Shown here: positions 10,778 to 21,951 of the stretch, piece by piece
How positions within the stretch are numbered: position 1 is the stretch's first letter
Layout: every line of letters starts with the position of its first letter
The notes under the pieces: model-generated
The model's input: only the letters and a program-made list of their open reading frames with translations
What the model was told of the DNA's origin: nothing
Databases searched by the model: none
Position numbers and translations under genes: made by a program
Assembly (NCBI GenBank): GCA_019677205.1
Contig: JAAMXY010000383.1
Location: 41,137-105,136 of the forward strand
Length of the DNA: 64,000 bases
Source of the DNA: Pinguiococcus pyrenoidosus
Lineage: Eukaryota > Sar > Pinguiophyceae > Pinguiochrysidales > Pinguiochrysidaceae
Reading direction: 5' to 3'

Positions 10778-13700
10778 ATGAAGGCGGCGGAAGAGAGGGA
10801 AACGAAGCGCCAGCTTCGGGCGTCGCAGATGGAAGCACGGGAAGGAACCCTCTCGTACGTCGATGTGCTTGAGAAGCTCCGGCGCTTCACCGAAGACGCT
10901 CATCGCGGGCTTCCAGCCAGCATCCCGGACACCTATGATGCGCAGTCTGGCTTTGCCTACCACGGCGTCGTAGATGGCCCTCTTCGCCGGAGACGCATCG
11001 AGGCGGACCTCCGGCCTCTCTTGGCAGCTCCGTCCCCGCCGCAAGGTCAGCACTTCCAAGCGCAGGCAAGAGTTGTTCTCAGCGGCGCCGGGTACCACTT
11101 GATCGACGTGGAGGATTCGTCACGGCGATCGCGGCTTCCTGCGGCGAAAACGATCAGTCTAGAATACCGCCGCGGTAGCGACGGCCGGGCTCGCGTGGGC
11201 CTCTTTCGAGAGCCCGTGCATCGCGAGGTCACCGGCGGCGCCAGCCAGCGACTTCCACTGGTGGCGGAGCATCTTCTGCGGCGTGCCAGCGCTCTGGCGT
11301 CCTTCCTCGTCGCCGCGGTGGAGGTCCACCACTGCCGCGTGCGCCAGCTGGACTTGGACCTCTGCGTCGACGCCGCCGACGACTCGCTGTGGCTGCGCTT
11401 CTGCAGGCGGTGCGTCACGCAGACCAACTTCATGGCGGCGGAGGCGTTGCGCGCCATCTCGCCGCCGAGAGCCGCGAGGACGGCGATGACACCGGGGCAG
11501 CTGCAGCGGCGAGAGCGACGCCGCGCCAGCTCGGCGCTGCCGGCGCTCAGCTTCTCGATGGGCTCGACGCAGCTGCACGGCTGTCCTGGGGACTTCTGCC
11601 ATGTGGCGTTGGACGCCTTTGAGGGCGTCGCCGACTTCAAGTCGCAAGGCATCGAGGATGCTCCTCCGACCCTCAGCATCGCGAAGCGCTTGATCGTGGT
11701 GGCGCGGCGAGAAAAGGCCTTGACGGAGCTGTGTCTACGTCGTCGCGCACGCGGCGAGGTCGCTGACTACGCCACGAGCCTCGACCAGACCAGTGTGGCT
11801 GAGGAGGGCTTTGCGGCGCAGTTGTACGGCGCCGTTCAGGTATGTCGCCGCTGCTACGGGGTCTACAGCTTCTTGGACCAGGAGCGCTCGGCCGCACTGC
11901 GGAAGATGAAGGACCGCTCGGCGTCGCGGGGTCCGAAGAGGCCTGTCCAAGAGTGGGGACTGCGGAAGGCGGCCGTGGCGGAGCTTCTGGCGCTGAAGCA
12001 GCCCTTGCCGGCCGTGAAGATGACGGTGGCCGCGCTGACGTTGTGCTTGAGAGGCAGAGCTCTGTCGCTCTCGCAACTGCGGCGCTCGACTCAGAGCGAC
12101 CGCCTCTTCGCGGAGATGGTGGCGTTTGTGCCGGAGGAGCTGCCGCTGAAGACCCTGCGGAAATTGCGCTGCTACGTCGACAACCCGGTGTTCAGCCCAG
12201 AAGCCGTCGCGGACATCTCCGTGGCCGCCGCACATGTCTGCCAGTGGATATGCGACGCCGTCGCGCGGCGAGAGGCTGCGCTCTGCAGGCCGCAGACGTC
12301 TCCCGTCCCTCGGCGCCAAGCCAGCGTGAAGCGTCCGCAGTCGTCGCAACCCAAGTTCTCTTCCACCGTGGCGTCGACGCCGACGCCGGATCTTCAGGTG
12401 GAGGAGGCTTTCAAGGACGCCCGGACGCTGACGAGAGAGGCCCAGAAGGACCTCGGCGGTAGACGCCGAAGGCGCAAGAAGGCTCAGCGGCGCCAGACAG
12501 ACCGACTGTACAGCGGCAAGACAAGCGACTCGGTGCCGGGATGCTTCACGTGTGCTGACCAGACGACGCAGATGCCGTACGAAGTGCTCGGGCAGCTGAC
12601 GCTGCTCGAGGCCGTCGCGACGCCAGCCAATCTGCTCGTTCTTCATGACATGTTTGATACCTACCAGACGTCTGCGCAACTGTTGCGGCCGCTGCTGCGG
12701 CGCTGCAAAGGTGCGCAGCTGCTTCTGCTCAACTATCCCGGGCAGGCGGGCGCCAAACTCGGCGCCGCGGACGCGACGACGTCATGGATCGCAGACCGCG
12801 TGCTGGAGCTTGTCAAGTACGTGGACGCCGAAGGTCTCATGGTGATCCAGAAGCGCCCGCTGCACTTGGTGGGGTTCGGCATCGGAGCGGCCATCGCCGC
12901 GGAGCTTCTCACGCGTCATGGCCACGAAGCGCCCTTGAGCACCAGCGCGCGCTCTTTGGTGGCGCTCAACGGCTTCCTGCAAGTCGACGAGCAGCTGCTT
13001 TCGGAGTTGTTGGCCACGGAGAGAATCTCGCCAAAGACGGAAGCAGCCACGGCCTTCTGGGCGAAGCAGCTGGTTTCAGAAGCACATGTTGAGATGGCCG
13101 AAAAGGGCGTGGCCCCAAAGTCGCGGGGTTCGATGCCGTTGGACGAGCGTCGGCAGCTGCTTCGGGGCCTCCTGCGATCGACCCGAGCAAAGGCGTCGGA
13201 GATTGACGTGCCGGTCGTGTTGCTGCAGACGGAAGGTGAGAAGCTGGAGCATGTAGACGACTTCGTACGCGGACGCCGCGTCCGCCGCCTGGCGAAGCAC
13301 CAGTTGCGAGGCGACGCCACGACGCCCGCCACAGACTTGAAAGAGATACTGGAGCTGCCGCTCTGGCAGAGCGATACCGACACGTCGCCGCTCCAGAAGA
13401 ATGTGGGCGGCAGCTTTGGCAATCGGGGGGCATTGCTCCTGGCGCAGGCCCTTTGCCGCAGAGACGGCGCCTTCGTCGCCTGGCTCTCCGGCGGCCACCA
13501 CATCCGCGAGGAGCAGGAGGAGGTGATCTTAGAGCTGCTGACGCTCCTGCTGAGCACTCTGCCAGCGCTGGAGGAGCCGTCTGCTCTGATGTCGAAGCGG
13601 CGGTCGGCAGCTGCAGAGCGAAAGGAGAGGAACGTAGAACAAGTAGGTGGAAGGAAGGACGGGAATGACAGAGGAAAACCGCAGCCCCTCAAGACCAAGC

Positions 13701-16700
13701 CGAAAAGGAAGAGCAAGAGCACGGCGAAGACCAAGACGAAGGCAATGACAAGCGGAAGGAGAGAACCCACGGGAAGCGAGCAGCCTTTGGGAGCTATCGG
13801 TTCAACGACGCAGCAGCTTGCTGAAGCAAAGGTTGTGATGGATGATGAAAAGGAAGAGAAGGAGCCACCTTCCCAAGCCGAGGCCCTCGGCGACACCGCA
13901 AGTAGACGAGAAGATGAAGCGCAGAGTGCTGTTGGCCTCAAGGACCAGAAGGACAACGCGGAAGGTCGCGAGGAAGAAAAGGCCTTTGACGGCCAAGACC
14001 GGCGCTCGGGCAACGAGAAGGCAGCTGGACCATTACTGGAGACTGCAGAAGGCGTCCCTTCCGTACTACCGAGTGCGAAGGAGACCGCCAGGTCGCTGCA
14101 ACCGCCAGATCTACAAAGCTTTCTGCACAGGGTGCCATCCCCAACGGTGAGTAGAGGCTTGCCCACAGGAAATGCCGGTGGCGGAGAGCGTATCCGTGCT
14201 CTTCCATTTGGCGTGCCGGAAGACCTCTCCAGCGCCGAGAAAGACATCGAAGCGTCGCTCGCTCTTGCATCCGAGTTGGGAGCCATCGACAAAGCTGGTG
14301 ACAAGGTCGGCGCTTCCGTGGCGGCAAAAGGCACCATGGACGCCGAAGCCATCAAGATGGTCTTCGACACGAAGCAGAAGCGCCCGATGGCGTCGGACGC
14401 CGACCGCAAGCGCCGCTCGTGGCTGACAAGCATTGAGGCACCATCACCAGCTGACCTGCACGACGCCGAGGATGAGATCCTGCGGCGCCGGCGTGAAGTG
14501 CTGGCGCGCATCCGAGAGCGCCGGGCGAAAGAGACTGCAGAGGTGGAGGCGGCGATTCAGCGCGTCGCCGCCGAGTTTGAGGAGAGGCGACGCAAGTACG
14601 AAGCGGAAGACCAGAAACTTCTGCACGACATGACCGCCCAATTCGAGCACCAGCGACTGCTGCGCGCGCGTGTGGAGGAGGAGCGCCGAGCGACCATTGA
14701 GGCATTGGATGCCGCACTGGTGAACGCGGGCATCGTGGAAGCCTACGAAGGGAAGGCTCAGCCTGTGGCCGCGTTGAAGCCGCAGCGGTACGAAGCGGAC
14801 GACGAGTTGGTGGAAGAAGTTACGAGCATGTTGACCCCAGCTCTCTCCGACGTGGTGGAAAATCTGGAAGCCGACCAGCAGCGCGCCCGGGACCTTGGGT
14901 TTGGCACGCTGGATGACTTCGAGGCGGCGCAGAAGCAGATGCTGGCGAAGAAGGTGGAGCGGCGACAGATCATCAAGACCCTCGATGACGAGGAGCTACT
15001 GGCGCTCCACACCGTTGGCGCGGGAGTCATCCAACGCCGCTGGCGCGGCTTCCGCGGACGCCTCCGTGCTCGACGTCTACACGAGCAGATGCAAGATGAG
15101 AAGAAGCAGAGTACCGCGGTGGTGAGGATCCAGACTCTCGTCCGGGCGCGAGTGGCGACACGCCGCTTTCAGAGGCGGCGTCGAAGAGCCATTGAAGAGC
15201 AGGTGAAAGGCGGAGCCGCCACGACCATCCAGCGATACGCTCGCGGGCGTCGTGGGCGTCTACTGTATATTCGTCTCCTACGACAGAGGGCCTGTGCCGT
15301 CTTGCAGCGCGTGTATCGCGGCTCTCGCGGGCGTCGCATCTACCGCAGGGCGAAGGCTGCGCACGAGTTGGCGCTACGTCGTGAGTCCTGTGCGACCGTC
15401 GTGCAAGCGGCCTGGCGCATGTACGGAGCCAGAGAGACCTACAGGATGCTGCGGGCACACATGCTGTCGGCGATCGAGATCCAGCGAATCTTCCGAGGCT
15501 TCGTGGGCCGACGCCGCAGCAAGCGAGTGCAAACCTGGGAGAGCGCCGAGCCTGGGCCGCAGCGGCTGCAGCTCGGCATGCAGCTCCTCGAGGAATCCAA
15601 GGTGGCCTTCGAGCGCCAGCAGGATGATCTGGACGCGCTCATGCGCGCACAGGAACGCGCCGAAGCGCGCGTGGGCGCCATCCACCTCGAGATGCAGGAG
15701 AGCGAAGCGGAGCTGGCGTCGTTGGAGAAAGAGCTTCAGGGCGTCGACCAGCTGGAACAAGACTTGCAAGAGCTCACGCATGAGCGGCAGCTGCTCCTCG
15801 AGGGCGTCGACGCCGCTGCCGGCCTCTCAGGTATCCCCAAGAAGGTAGGCGACGAGGCAGGGAAGGCTGGTGAAGTACCTGAGCATCGCGGAGACCAGAC
15901 GGCGAGGACGCACGCCTTGGAGCTGGCGATCCGCGCCAAGCGTGCCGAGCGAGAGACGCGTCGGCGAGAGCTGGAGGCGGAGTTTGCCAGCGTACTGCAG
16001 ACGGTCGAGCGGAAGCGTCGTGCGCTGGAGCGGCTGGAGACGGCCATGGGCGACATGGAAGCGACTCGCGAGAGAAAAGCACGGGAGTTCTCGCGCCTGC
16101 AGCGAAACCTCATGGAGCTCCTGCAGGAGCAGAAGCACGAGCTGGACACGCTGCGCGAGAAGGGAATCATGCTGGAGACCGCGACGGCGACCTCTGCGGC
16201 AGCCGCAGCAGCCACCGCTCAGCGCGCGGCTGAGCATGAAAAGCGCTCCGAAAGCATGTTCTCCCAGACGGAAGAGCTGCTCAAGTTCCAGTTCATGAGC
16301 ATGTCGCTCAGCTACTTCTCCAGCCTCAACATGCTCCAGCAGCTGCGCGAGATCAACAAGGACACCACCAACGCGGCCGTAAGCTCCTCCGCCACGGTGG
16401 CGGCGGCCGCGTCGGCTGCGGCGGCCGCCGCCTCGATTCCGTCGCTGAAGAACATGAGGCTCGGTGCCGATGATGCCGTTGCCGAGAGTCTGCGGAAACG
16501 CCAAGAGGAAGTGAAGAAGGCTCAGAAGGACGCAGATGACCTCCGCGAGGCCGTCAAGAAGCCCTTCCCAACGGACCTTCGTCTGTGGAGCGTCGAGGAC
16601 GTTGGCAGATGGCTGGACACGCTGAGGCTGTCGCAGTACAAGCGCGCCTTCCAGGAGGCGGCCATCGACGGAAGCTTCCTGATCGAGTTGCGAGAGGCCG

Positions 16701-17215
16701 ACATGAGAGATGTGCTCGGAGTCGAGCACAAGCTTCACGTCAAGAAGATTGCAACCGCAAGGGCAAAGCTGCTCCCCCTCACCCCGGGCGAGAAGGTGAA
16801 GCTCGAGGCTGTCCGGGCCGAGAAGGCGGCCGAGCTGGTACGGGACGGCAAGGCTCCCGCCGGGGAAGCGATCCCGCCACTGGAGACGATCTTCTCTCAG
16901 GCTCGCAATGGTCGCATAAAGCGCGTGGGCGAGAGCCTCGACCTTGGCTTCCCCATCGACGCCGAGGACGAGAAGGGCAACACTCTCCTGCTGATCGCCG
17001 TTCAGCAAGTCAATCAGAAGCTCGTGGAGGTGCTGCTTGGTCGCGGTGCCGACGTGAATCACAAGAACGCGTCCGGCAACACCGCGCTGCACTATGCGAT
17101 GGCCTACGAGCCGACCGGCACGCTCGGCGAGTTCCTCATCGAGCGTGGCGCGGACGACACCGTCGAGAACCATGCCGGTCTGAACTGCTACGACGGACTG
17201 GAGCTGCAAAGCTAG
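10778..17215 (+). CDS. Giant multidomain protein: alpha/beta-hydrolase fold, IQ motifs, coiled coil, SAM and ankyrin repeats
   Basis: Uninterrupted frame; the ATG at 10778 gives 2145 aa. An N-terminal region of unknown fold (to about residue 590) precedes an alpha/beta-hydrolase-like domain (about 600-930: LLVLHDMFDTY, LLLLNYPGQAG, LHLVGFGIGAAIA). The nucleophile elbow reads GFGIG rather than GxSxG, so catalysis looks lost. After a charged linker come a coiled coil, at least six IQ-type helices (about 1411-1581, such as IQRRWRGFRGR and IQRIFRGFVGRR), a longer coiled coil, two alanine runs, a SAM domain (about 1930-2000, WSVEDVGRWLDTLRLSQY) and ankyrin repeats to the end. IQ motifs bind calmodulin-type proteins; SAM and ankyrin mediate assembly. 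A scaffold in the axoneme or basal body is inferred from the domains and the SFI1-like neighbour. I do not know a named homologue. Confidence 0.75.
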   Translation: MKAAEERETKRQLRASQMEAREGTLSYVDVLEKLRRFTEDAHRGLPASIPDTYDAQSGFAYHGVVDGPLRRRRIEADLRPLLAAPSPPQGQHFQAQARVVLSGAGYHLIDVEDSSRRSRLPAAKTISLEYRRGSDGRARVGLFREPVHREVTGGASQRLPLVAEHLLRRASALASFLVAAVEVHHCRVRQLDLDLCVDAADDSLWLRFCRRCVTQTNFMAAEALRAISPPRAARTAMTPGQLQRRERRRASSALPALSFSMGSTQLHGCPGDFCHVALDAFEGVADFKSQGIEDAPPTLSIAKRLIVVARREKALTELCLRRRARGEVADYATSLDQTSVAEEGFAAQLYGAVQVCRRCYGVYSFLDQERSAALRKMKDRSASRGPKRPVQEWGLRKAAVAELLALKQPLPAVKMTVAALTLCLRGRALSLSQLRRSTQSDRLFAEMVAFVPEELPLKTLRKLRCYVDNPVFSPEAVADISVAAAHVCQWICDAVARREAALCRPQTSPVPRRQASVKRPQSSQPKFSSTVASTPTPDLQVEEAFKDARTLTREAQKDLGGRRRRRKKAQRRQTDRLYSGKTSDSVPGCFTCADQTTQMPYEVLGQLTLLEAVATPANLLVLHDMFDTYQTSAQLLRPLLRRCKGAQLLLLNYPGQAGAKLGAADATTSWIADRVLELVKYVDAEGLMVIQKRPLHLVGFGIGAAIAAELLTRHGHEAPLSTSARSLVALNGFLQVDEQLLSELLATERISPKTEAATAFWAKQLVSEAHVEMAEKGVAPKSRGSMPLDERRQLLRGLLRSTRAKASEIDVPVVLLQTEGEKLEHVDDFVRGRRVRRLAKHQLRGDATTPATDLKEILELPLWQSDTDTSPLQKNVGGSFGNRGALLLAQALCRRDGAFVAWLSGGHHIREEQEEVILELLTLLLSTLPALEEPSALMSKRRSAAAERKERNVEQVGGRKDGNDRGKPQPLKTKPKRKSKSTAKTKTKAMTSGRREPTGSEQPLGAIGSTTQQLAEAKVVMDDEKEEKEPPSQAEALGDTASRREDEAQSAVGLKDQKDNAEGREEEKAFDGQDRRSGNEKAAGPLLETAEGVPSVLPSAKETARSLQPPDLQSFLHRVPSPTVSRGLPTGNAGGGERIRALPFGVPEDLSSAEKDIEASLALASELGAIDKAGDKVGASVAAKGTMDAEAIKMVFDTKQKRPMASDADRKRRSWLTSIEAPSPADLHDAEDEILRRRREVLARIRERRAKETAEVEAAIQRVAAEFEERRRKYEAEDQKLLHDMTAQFEHQRLLRARVEEERRATIEALDAALVNAGIVEAYEGKAQPVAALKPQRYEADDELVEEVTSMLTPALSDVVENLEADQQRARDLGFGTLDDFEAAQKQMLAKKVERRQIIKTLDDEELLALHTVGAGVIQRRWRGFRGRLRARRLHEQMQDEKKQSTAVVRIQTLVRARVATRRFQRRRRRAIEEQVKGGAATTIQRYARGRRGRLLYIRLLRQRACAVLQRVYRGSRGRRIYRRAKAAHELALRRESCATVVQAAWRMYGARETYRMLRAHMLSAIEIQRIFRGFVGRRRSKRVQTWESAEPGPQRLQLGMQLLEESKVAFERQQDDLDALMRAQERAEARVGAIHLEMQESEAELASLEKELQGVDQLEQDLQELTHERQLLLEGVDAAAGLSGIPKKVGDEAGKAGEVPEHRGDQTARTHALELAIRAKRAERETRRRELEAEFASVLQTVERKRRALERLETAMGDMEATRERKAREFSRLQRNLMELLQEQKHELDTLREKGIMLETATATSAAAAAATAQRAAEHEKRSESMFSQTEELLKFQFMSMSLSYFSSLNMLQQLREINKDTTNAAVSSSATVAAAASAAAAAASIPSLKNMRLGADDAVAESLRKRQEEVKKAQKDADDLREAVKKPFPTDLRLWSVEDVGRWLDTLRLSQYKRAFQEAAIDGSFLIELREADMRDVLGVEHKLHVKKIATARAKLLPLTPGEKVKLEAVRAEKAAELVRDGKAPAGEAIPPLETIFSQARNGRIKRVGESLDLGFPIDAEDEKGNTLLLIAVQQVNQKLVEVLLGRGADVNHKNASGNTALHYAMAYEPTGTLGEFLIERGADDTVENHAGLNCYDGLELQS

Positions 17216-17237
17216 ATGGCACGTGCGCAGCTGGCTC

Positions 17238-17273
17238 GCCTTCCCGGAAGGCTGGCTTGCCTTCCCGGAAGGC
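17238..17273. repeat. Tandem pair of 15-bp inverted repeats
   Basis: GCCTTCCCGGAAGGC occurs at 17238-17252 and again at 17259-17273 as part of a 21-bp near-perfect direct repeat, just after the stop codon of the giant gene. Each copy is an inverted repeat with 7-bp arms and a 1-bp centre. It lies in the presumed 3' UTR. Confidence 0.7.
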
Positions 17274-17474
17274 CAGATGGAACGCCGCGAACCGAGGAAT
17301 CGCAGAAGGGCAGCTCATCTCAGGTGGGAAGATGGGAGTGCGAAAGCTTTCCATGCGTCGGAGACCCGTCGCTTTGTCGCTATCAACGTTGCCGTTCTTC
17401 TACGGATCTGTGCTTCAGCTCACAGGATCTCATGATCACGGCCTCGACTAATTGACGGCATGCCTTGCATCGTC

Positions 17475-20385
17475 CTACAAGAGGCCAGCATTGCGCGCTG
17501 TTTTGTACACATGTGGATCCATTGTCCCACGGGTCTTAATGAGCATGTCACGCCGCTCAAGATATCCCTTCTTGAACTCCAGATATACATAGGACGGAAC
17601 CTTCGCCACCCTCCTTGCAAAATCGTCGTCCCCTCGCGCCAGAATGGATCCAAGGCCTCCATTGTCCTCTATCACCTGGTTCATAATGTACTCGGAGGAC
17701 CTGCCATCTCGCTTGGTCGGCCCTTCTCGGCTGAACTCCTGCGTTGCCCAACTCTCGGACGGCGTCGCGGCATCCGCTGCGTTGTATCCTCCTGACCCTT
17801 TCCCCAGGGTCTCCCGTGCGGCCAAGAACTCAAACCTGCGGGGAGGAGCGAAGGTTTCAGTAAACGGGTATGGCACCAGATTGTCAGGGTCGAGGCAGGA
17901 AAGGAAAGCCTACCGTGGCTCGATGCATGAGATCAGCGGGTAGGACAAGGCCGCGGGGAAGCCGTTCAAGACGTGCTTGGGATCCAGGCGACAGTAGCCA
18001 AAGAGGTATTCCAGCTTCGGCCAGAGGTTCTCCCTCACGTCATAGCCAAGCAAGCTAGGAAGGGCCCGCAGGGTGTACGACAGATCCTCCGTAGAGCACC
18101 GCAGTACGTCTCGCATGGTGTTCACAACCGGGAAGATATCCTGTTGCGATCCCACGCGATGCGATGCAACGCGAAAGCAATCCAGTGCAATCCGATGCAA
18201 TCGAACGAAACGCAGCGCAACAGTTAGTACCGCACACGAGCGAGACTGAGAATGGCCTCATGCGCCAGCTTACCTGCTCAGGATCGAGCGCAAGGAGAGA
18301 CGGGAAGGCGCGAAGCACCCTCGTCGTGTCTGGGGAGCCCTGCTCCAACCCCGCCAAGGAGCAAAACAGCCGCGCGAGGGGCCGCAGCTCGGTCTCGACG
18401 TCCTTGAGAAGAAGCGCGGGGTAGCGAGCCACGATTCCTGCGGTGTTCTGCACGCCCAGCTTGAGGTCGACGCTCAGGAACATGTACACCGGCGCCATTT
18501 GACGTGGAACGTCGGCCACCAGCAGCGCGGGCTCGGCGCGGATCGCCTTGTCCAGCCCCGACACTCCATTGCTGCTGCCTACTGCGTCTACGCCAAGCTC
18601 TATCAAAAACTGGATGGGAGCTTCCATCACCATGGGACTCTCGGGGGAGAAGAGCTCCGCGTCATCCCACTCCTTCACGCAGCGCTCCAGGAAGTCGACG
18701 CCGCTGTCTGCCATGCCGGCCTGCAGCGCAGCCGGCGCATTTCTAATGAGCTCCGCGCAGAACATGGCCTCGCCCACGGAGTCCGGCTCGGCAGGGGCCG
18801 TGGCGGCACTCGGCAGCCCGGGTGCTTCTTTCAACAGAGACGAAAGCGTTTGCGGAGCGACGTTGACATCCTTGGCCGCCAAGCATGCCGCGAAGCGGAA
18901 GAGCATGCTGGTCGGCGTCTGCAGAAGGGTCGGCAACACGGGGCCCCGGAGCGGCTCTATGGCGTCGACCTTCTTCGCGGGATCCGTCTGCGGTCGCGCC
19001 TTCGGTGGCCGCCGCGCGTCCTGGCGGATCGTCTTCGAGCCGAGGCCCAGAGCTGCCAGCGTCTTGGCAGAGCGTTCGAGGCGCTCCCGAGGGCCGGCAT
19101 CTTCCCAGCGTCCCCTACCTAACTGCGAGCTGCCGTCGTCCTCCGCCTGATCCGCTCCGTTCAATCGCTGTGGCTCGTCGAAGGGTCCCCGAGCACAGTC
19201 GGACTGGAGCTCCATTCGGCTCGCCTCTTCCTCTTCTAGATATGCCCGGAAGGCCTCGTCGGCGATGTCCTGGGCTGACAGCTGTCGCTCAGCAGGTGGG
19301 CTGTACGCATTCGGAGGCTGGGCGTCCGGGGCCTCTCTTTCCTGGGTCCCTTCGTCCGATGGCTTGTTCAGGACGTTCTCAAGATACTGGTTCAGCGAGA
19401 ACGACGTGTCCAACATTCGCAGCTGTGCTTTCCGTCGCTTGGACAGCTTTCTCGGCAGGATCGCCCCGCCGTCCGCCCCTGCCCGCTTCTGGCGTGCCTT
19501 CCTGACCATCCCAGCGGAAGGCAGGCCGCCCTTGTCCCACTGCGCCGCCAGCAGTCCCGGCGCACTCCGCAGCAGCCGCCTGGCGTCTTGGCGGCGCAAG
19601 CCCAGTCCCAGGCCCAAGCCCAGGGCGGTGCTGCTCAGAGGCGCCTCCCCGAGCGCGTCGGTCGCATTCAGGACGCCGTAGGACGGGCCAGAGGACGCCA
19701 GGAGGCCCGGTGGGATCGTGGTGACGTCCGCCAACGGGTTCTTCCCCGACATGGTGAGGCAGGTCAGCACCTCCTCGACGGCGCTCTCGGAGACCTCGCT
19801 CAGGAAGCCCGGTCGACTCTTTAAGACCATGGCCACATCCTGCAGCGTCAGGCCATTTCGCAGCAGCGACTCGAGCTTCTGAAGCTGCTGATCGTTGGTG
19901 AGCAGGGCCGGGCAGGCCGCCAAAATCTCCGCAAAGTCGCCCGCGTCGTGCTTCCTGGCCAGCAGGCGCTTCAGATACACCAGCCGCTGGTTGAGCTTGT
20001 CCATGAGCACGGAGCTGCGGCTCAGGGCATCCCACGCCTCTCCCGACAGACTGGCCTCCACCTTGGCCACCTCAGCCCTCTCGGCGCCGGCGGCGACCAG
20101 CTGACCCTTGAGCAGCTGCTGCGCGGAGAACCCCACGTCGAAGTCCTTGGTCTCCGGCGGCAACGCCGGCGCCACTCCGGGAGACAAGCTTGCCATGACC
20201 TCGTCGTCACGCTGCGCGCACAAGACCAGCGACGAGCGGCGCAGTTTCGACGCCAGGTGCGGCGCAGCCGTCCAAGTTGAGGCGCCACGGCTGACGCCGC
20301 TCCTGGAGGCGGTCTTCTGCGCGGCTGCCAGCCACAGAAGCAGCAGCGCCACCGCCGCGGCCCTCCAAGACCTGTGCATCGCCAC
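17475..20385 (-). CDS. mTERF-family protein with secretory-type plastid presequence
   Basis: Three exons, 20385-18274, 18140-17914 and 17835-17475, join in phase to 899 aa. The in-frame TAG at 17912-17910 is removed by a 78-bp intron; the splice restores the mTERF motif IEPR-FEFL. Helical mTERF repeats are clear: LLAACPALL-type helices near residue 150, VLRAFPSLLALDPEQ, and DLSYTLRALPSLLGYD in exon 2. mTERF proteins bind nucleic acid and act in organelle transcription or RNA metabolism. The N-terminus has a strong hydrophobic core (ALLLLWLAAAQ) followed by a Ser/Arg/Thr-rich stretch, the two-part form expected for import into a complex plastid; no Phe follows the predicted cleavage site. The middle (about 270-480) is low-complexity. 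The first intron (18141-18273) holds degenerate GATGCAA repeats. Confidence 0.85.
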
Positions 20386-21951
20386 TCGAGCGAAACAAAG
20401 GCGTCTTTGGGCTCAGGACGAGCACATTTCCCGCGCTTTTTCAGTTTAAACCGGCGATCGCAAAGATCCTTTTCGAAAGAAGGACCTGCCGCGCACCCAA
20501 CGCGCGGCGCAGGCGCCCACTCTCGCGCCACTCGGAGCTCGCGGCTCTCAGGCTTTGGGAGGCGTCCGCGGCACGGCGCTTGGAACCACGCGGCGCTCGG
20601 ACAAGCGGCGCAATTGGCGGGAAGACGGGCGAAATCCGGCGGCACCACGCCGTAGCCAATGGGAGAGTGTGCGTGACGCACTTGATTGGCCGTCGGAATT
20701 ATTTCGAAAGAATTTCTAATTTAGATATGAATGGTATGGGGGAATCAATGGCGCGACACATCTGATGTGGACTCGAAACCCGTTGCGATGCTATGAAATT
20801 GGCGAATTGGGCGGAAAACTTTCGTCCACGCAAGCCAAGGAGCGTTTCTAGAACCTTGCTCAGCGACGGTTCAATATGACGAAAAGCGAGCCTTGCCAAA
20901 TACTGAGATCCTTCCCGGTGATCTCGTATTCGTCAGAATCCATGCCGAGACTTTTCCACCTTTCCTTCCTCGACATTTTCCTGACGATTTTCTCAGTTAT
21001 TTTTATTTTTGGCCCAAACTTCCGTATCCTCGCAGTCGTTTGCAACCCGTTGAAAGTGCCCTGTACGCGTATGGTAAAGATGCGGCGGCCATCAGCAGTT
21101 CCGGGTCAGTTTTGAGGGTGACGTGTCGCTACTGGCTATCTGTCATCTCTACCGCCATCCCTGGTTACATGCCTGCCGGAGGCCGTAGTATGGTCGATCC
21201 TGGCACGCATCCCCCGGCAAAGTCCTTCCCTCCCGCTCCGTCGTTAAGACACCGCATGCGAAGCCAGTGTCCGAGAAACGCAGCCAATCGGCGGGCGCTG
21301 ATCCACGCTTGCATGATACATGACGCGGGATCTACCTGCTGTTGGCCCGCTCCCCCACGGCGCGGGGGGTAGTTGCCGGCAAGCTCGCCACTTCTGCTTT
21401 CCAATGGCGGCTCACGGCGACTCTTGGCATCCCAGTAATCTCCGCGAGGACCGGCTTGTTCAGCAGCCATAGCACTGAATCCGTCATATTCCGAGACTCC
21501 TCGACTCTTGCCTGCTCCTTCCCCCTTCAGCCTTCCGCCCCCTCGGCCAACTTCATTCCCTCGCACGGAGCGCCTCCGCAGGGCGTGTCCACCGCACGTT
21601 CGTTCCCCCCCTCGTCGACACTGCCTCCCGCAAAGGCTTCCAGACCCCGGCGGCATTGGCGCGCCGATGGCGGGCGCTTGCTGACGGGCGTCCGGCGACA
21701 TCAGCTGATCTTGTGCAAGCAGATCGGACGCCGGGACAGGCCAGCGATGTCCTCGTGAGCGCCGCTCGGGTCTCCGCCGCTGCTCGGAAGGCATCCTGTG
21801 GCGCGGGCTCCGGCTTCGCGGCGCCCGGGGCTCGCTCGATCCCTGCGGAGGCGCGAGGCGGAGAGCACCGAGTACCCGTAACGTACTCCACTAACGCCAC
21901 GGCGGGAGGCCTCGCCAGCCCTCTAGACAGCAGCAATAGCGGATTAGACAC
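20386..21951. other. Intergenic region between mTERF and bZIP genes
   Basis: About 1.57 kb with no frame I would call a gene on either strand. CCAAT-type motifs occur at about 20655 (GCCAAT), 20682-20689 (TTGATTGG) and 21283-21288 (CCAATC). Short AT-rich patches lie at about 20695-20735 and 20990-21010. It should contain both divergent promoters. The larger spacing on the bZIP side suggests a long 5' UTR or an unseen small gene. Confidence 0.4.

Noticed and set aside
12916-14511. 531-codon minus-strand frame (and 15827-17209 minus)
   Set aside because: Antisense to the giant IQ/SAM/ankyrin gene, whose plus-strand domains are clear.
17910-17912. In-frame stop in the mTERF gene, suggesting a pseudogene
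   Set aside because: A 78-bp intron 17836-17913 removes it and restores the IEPR-FEFL motif in phase.
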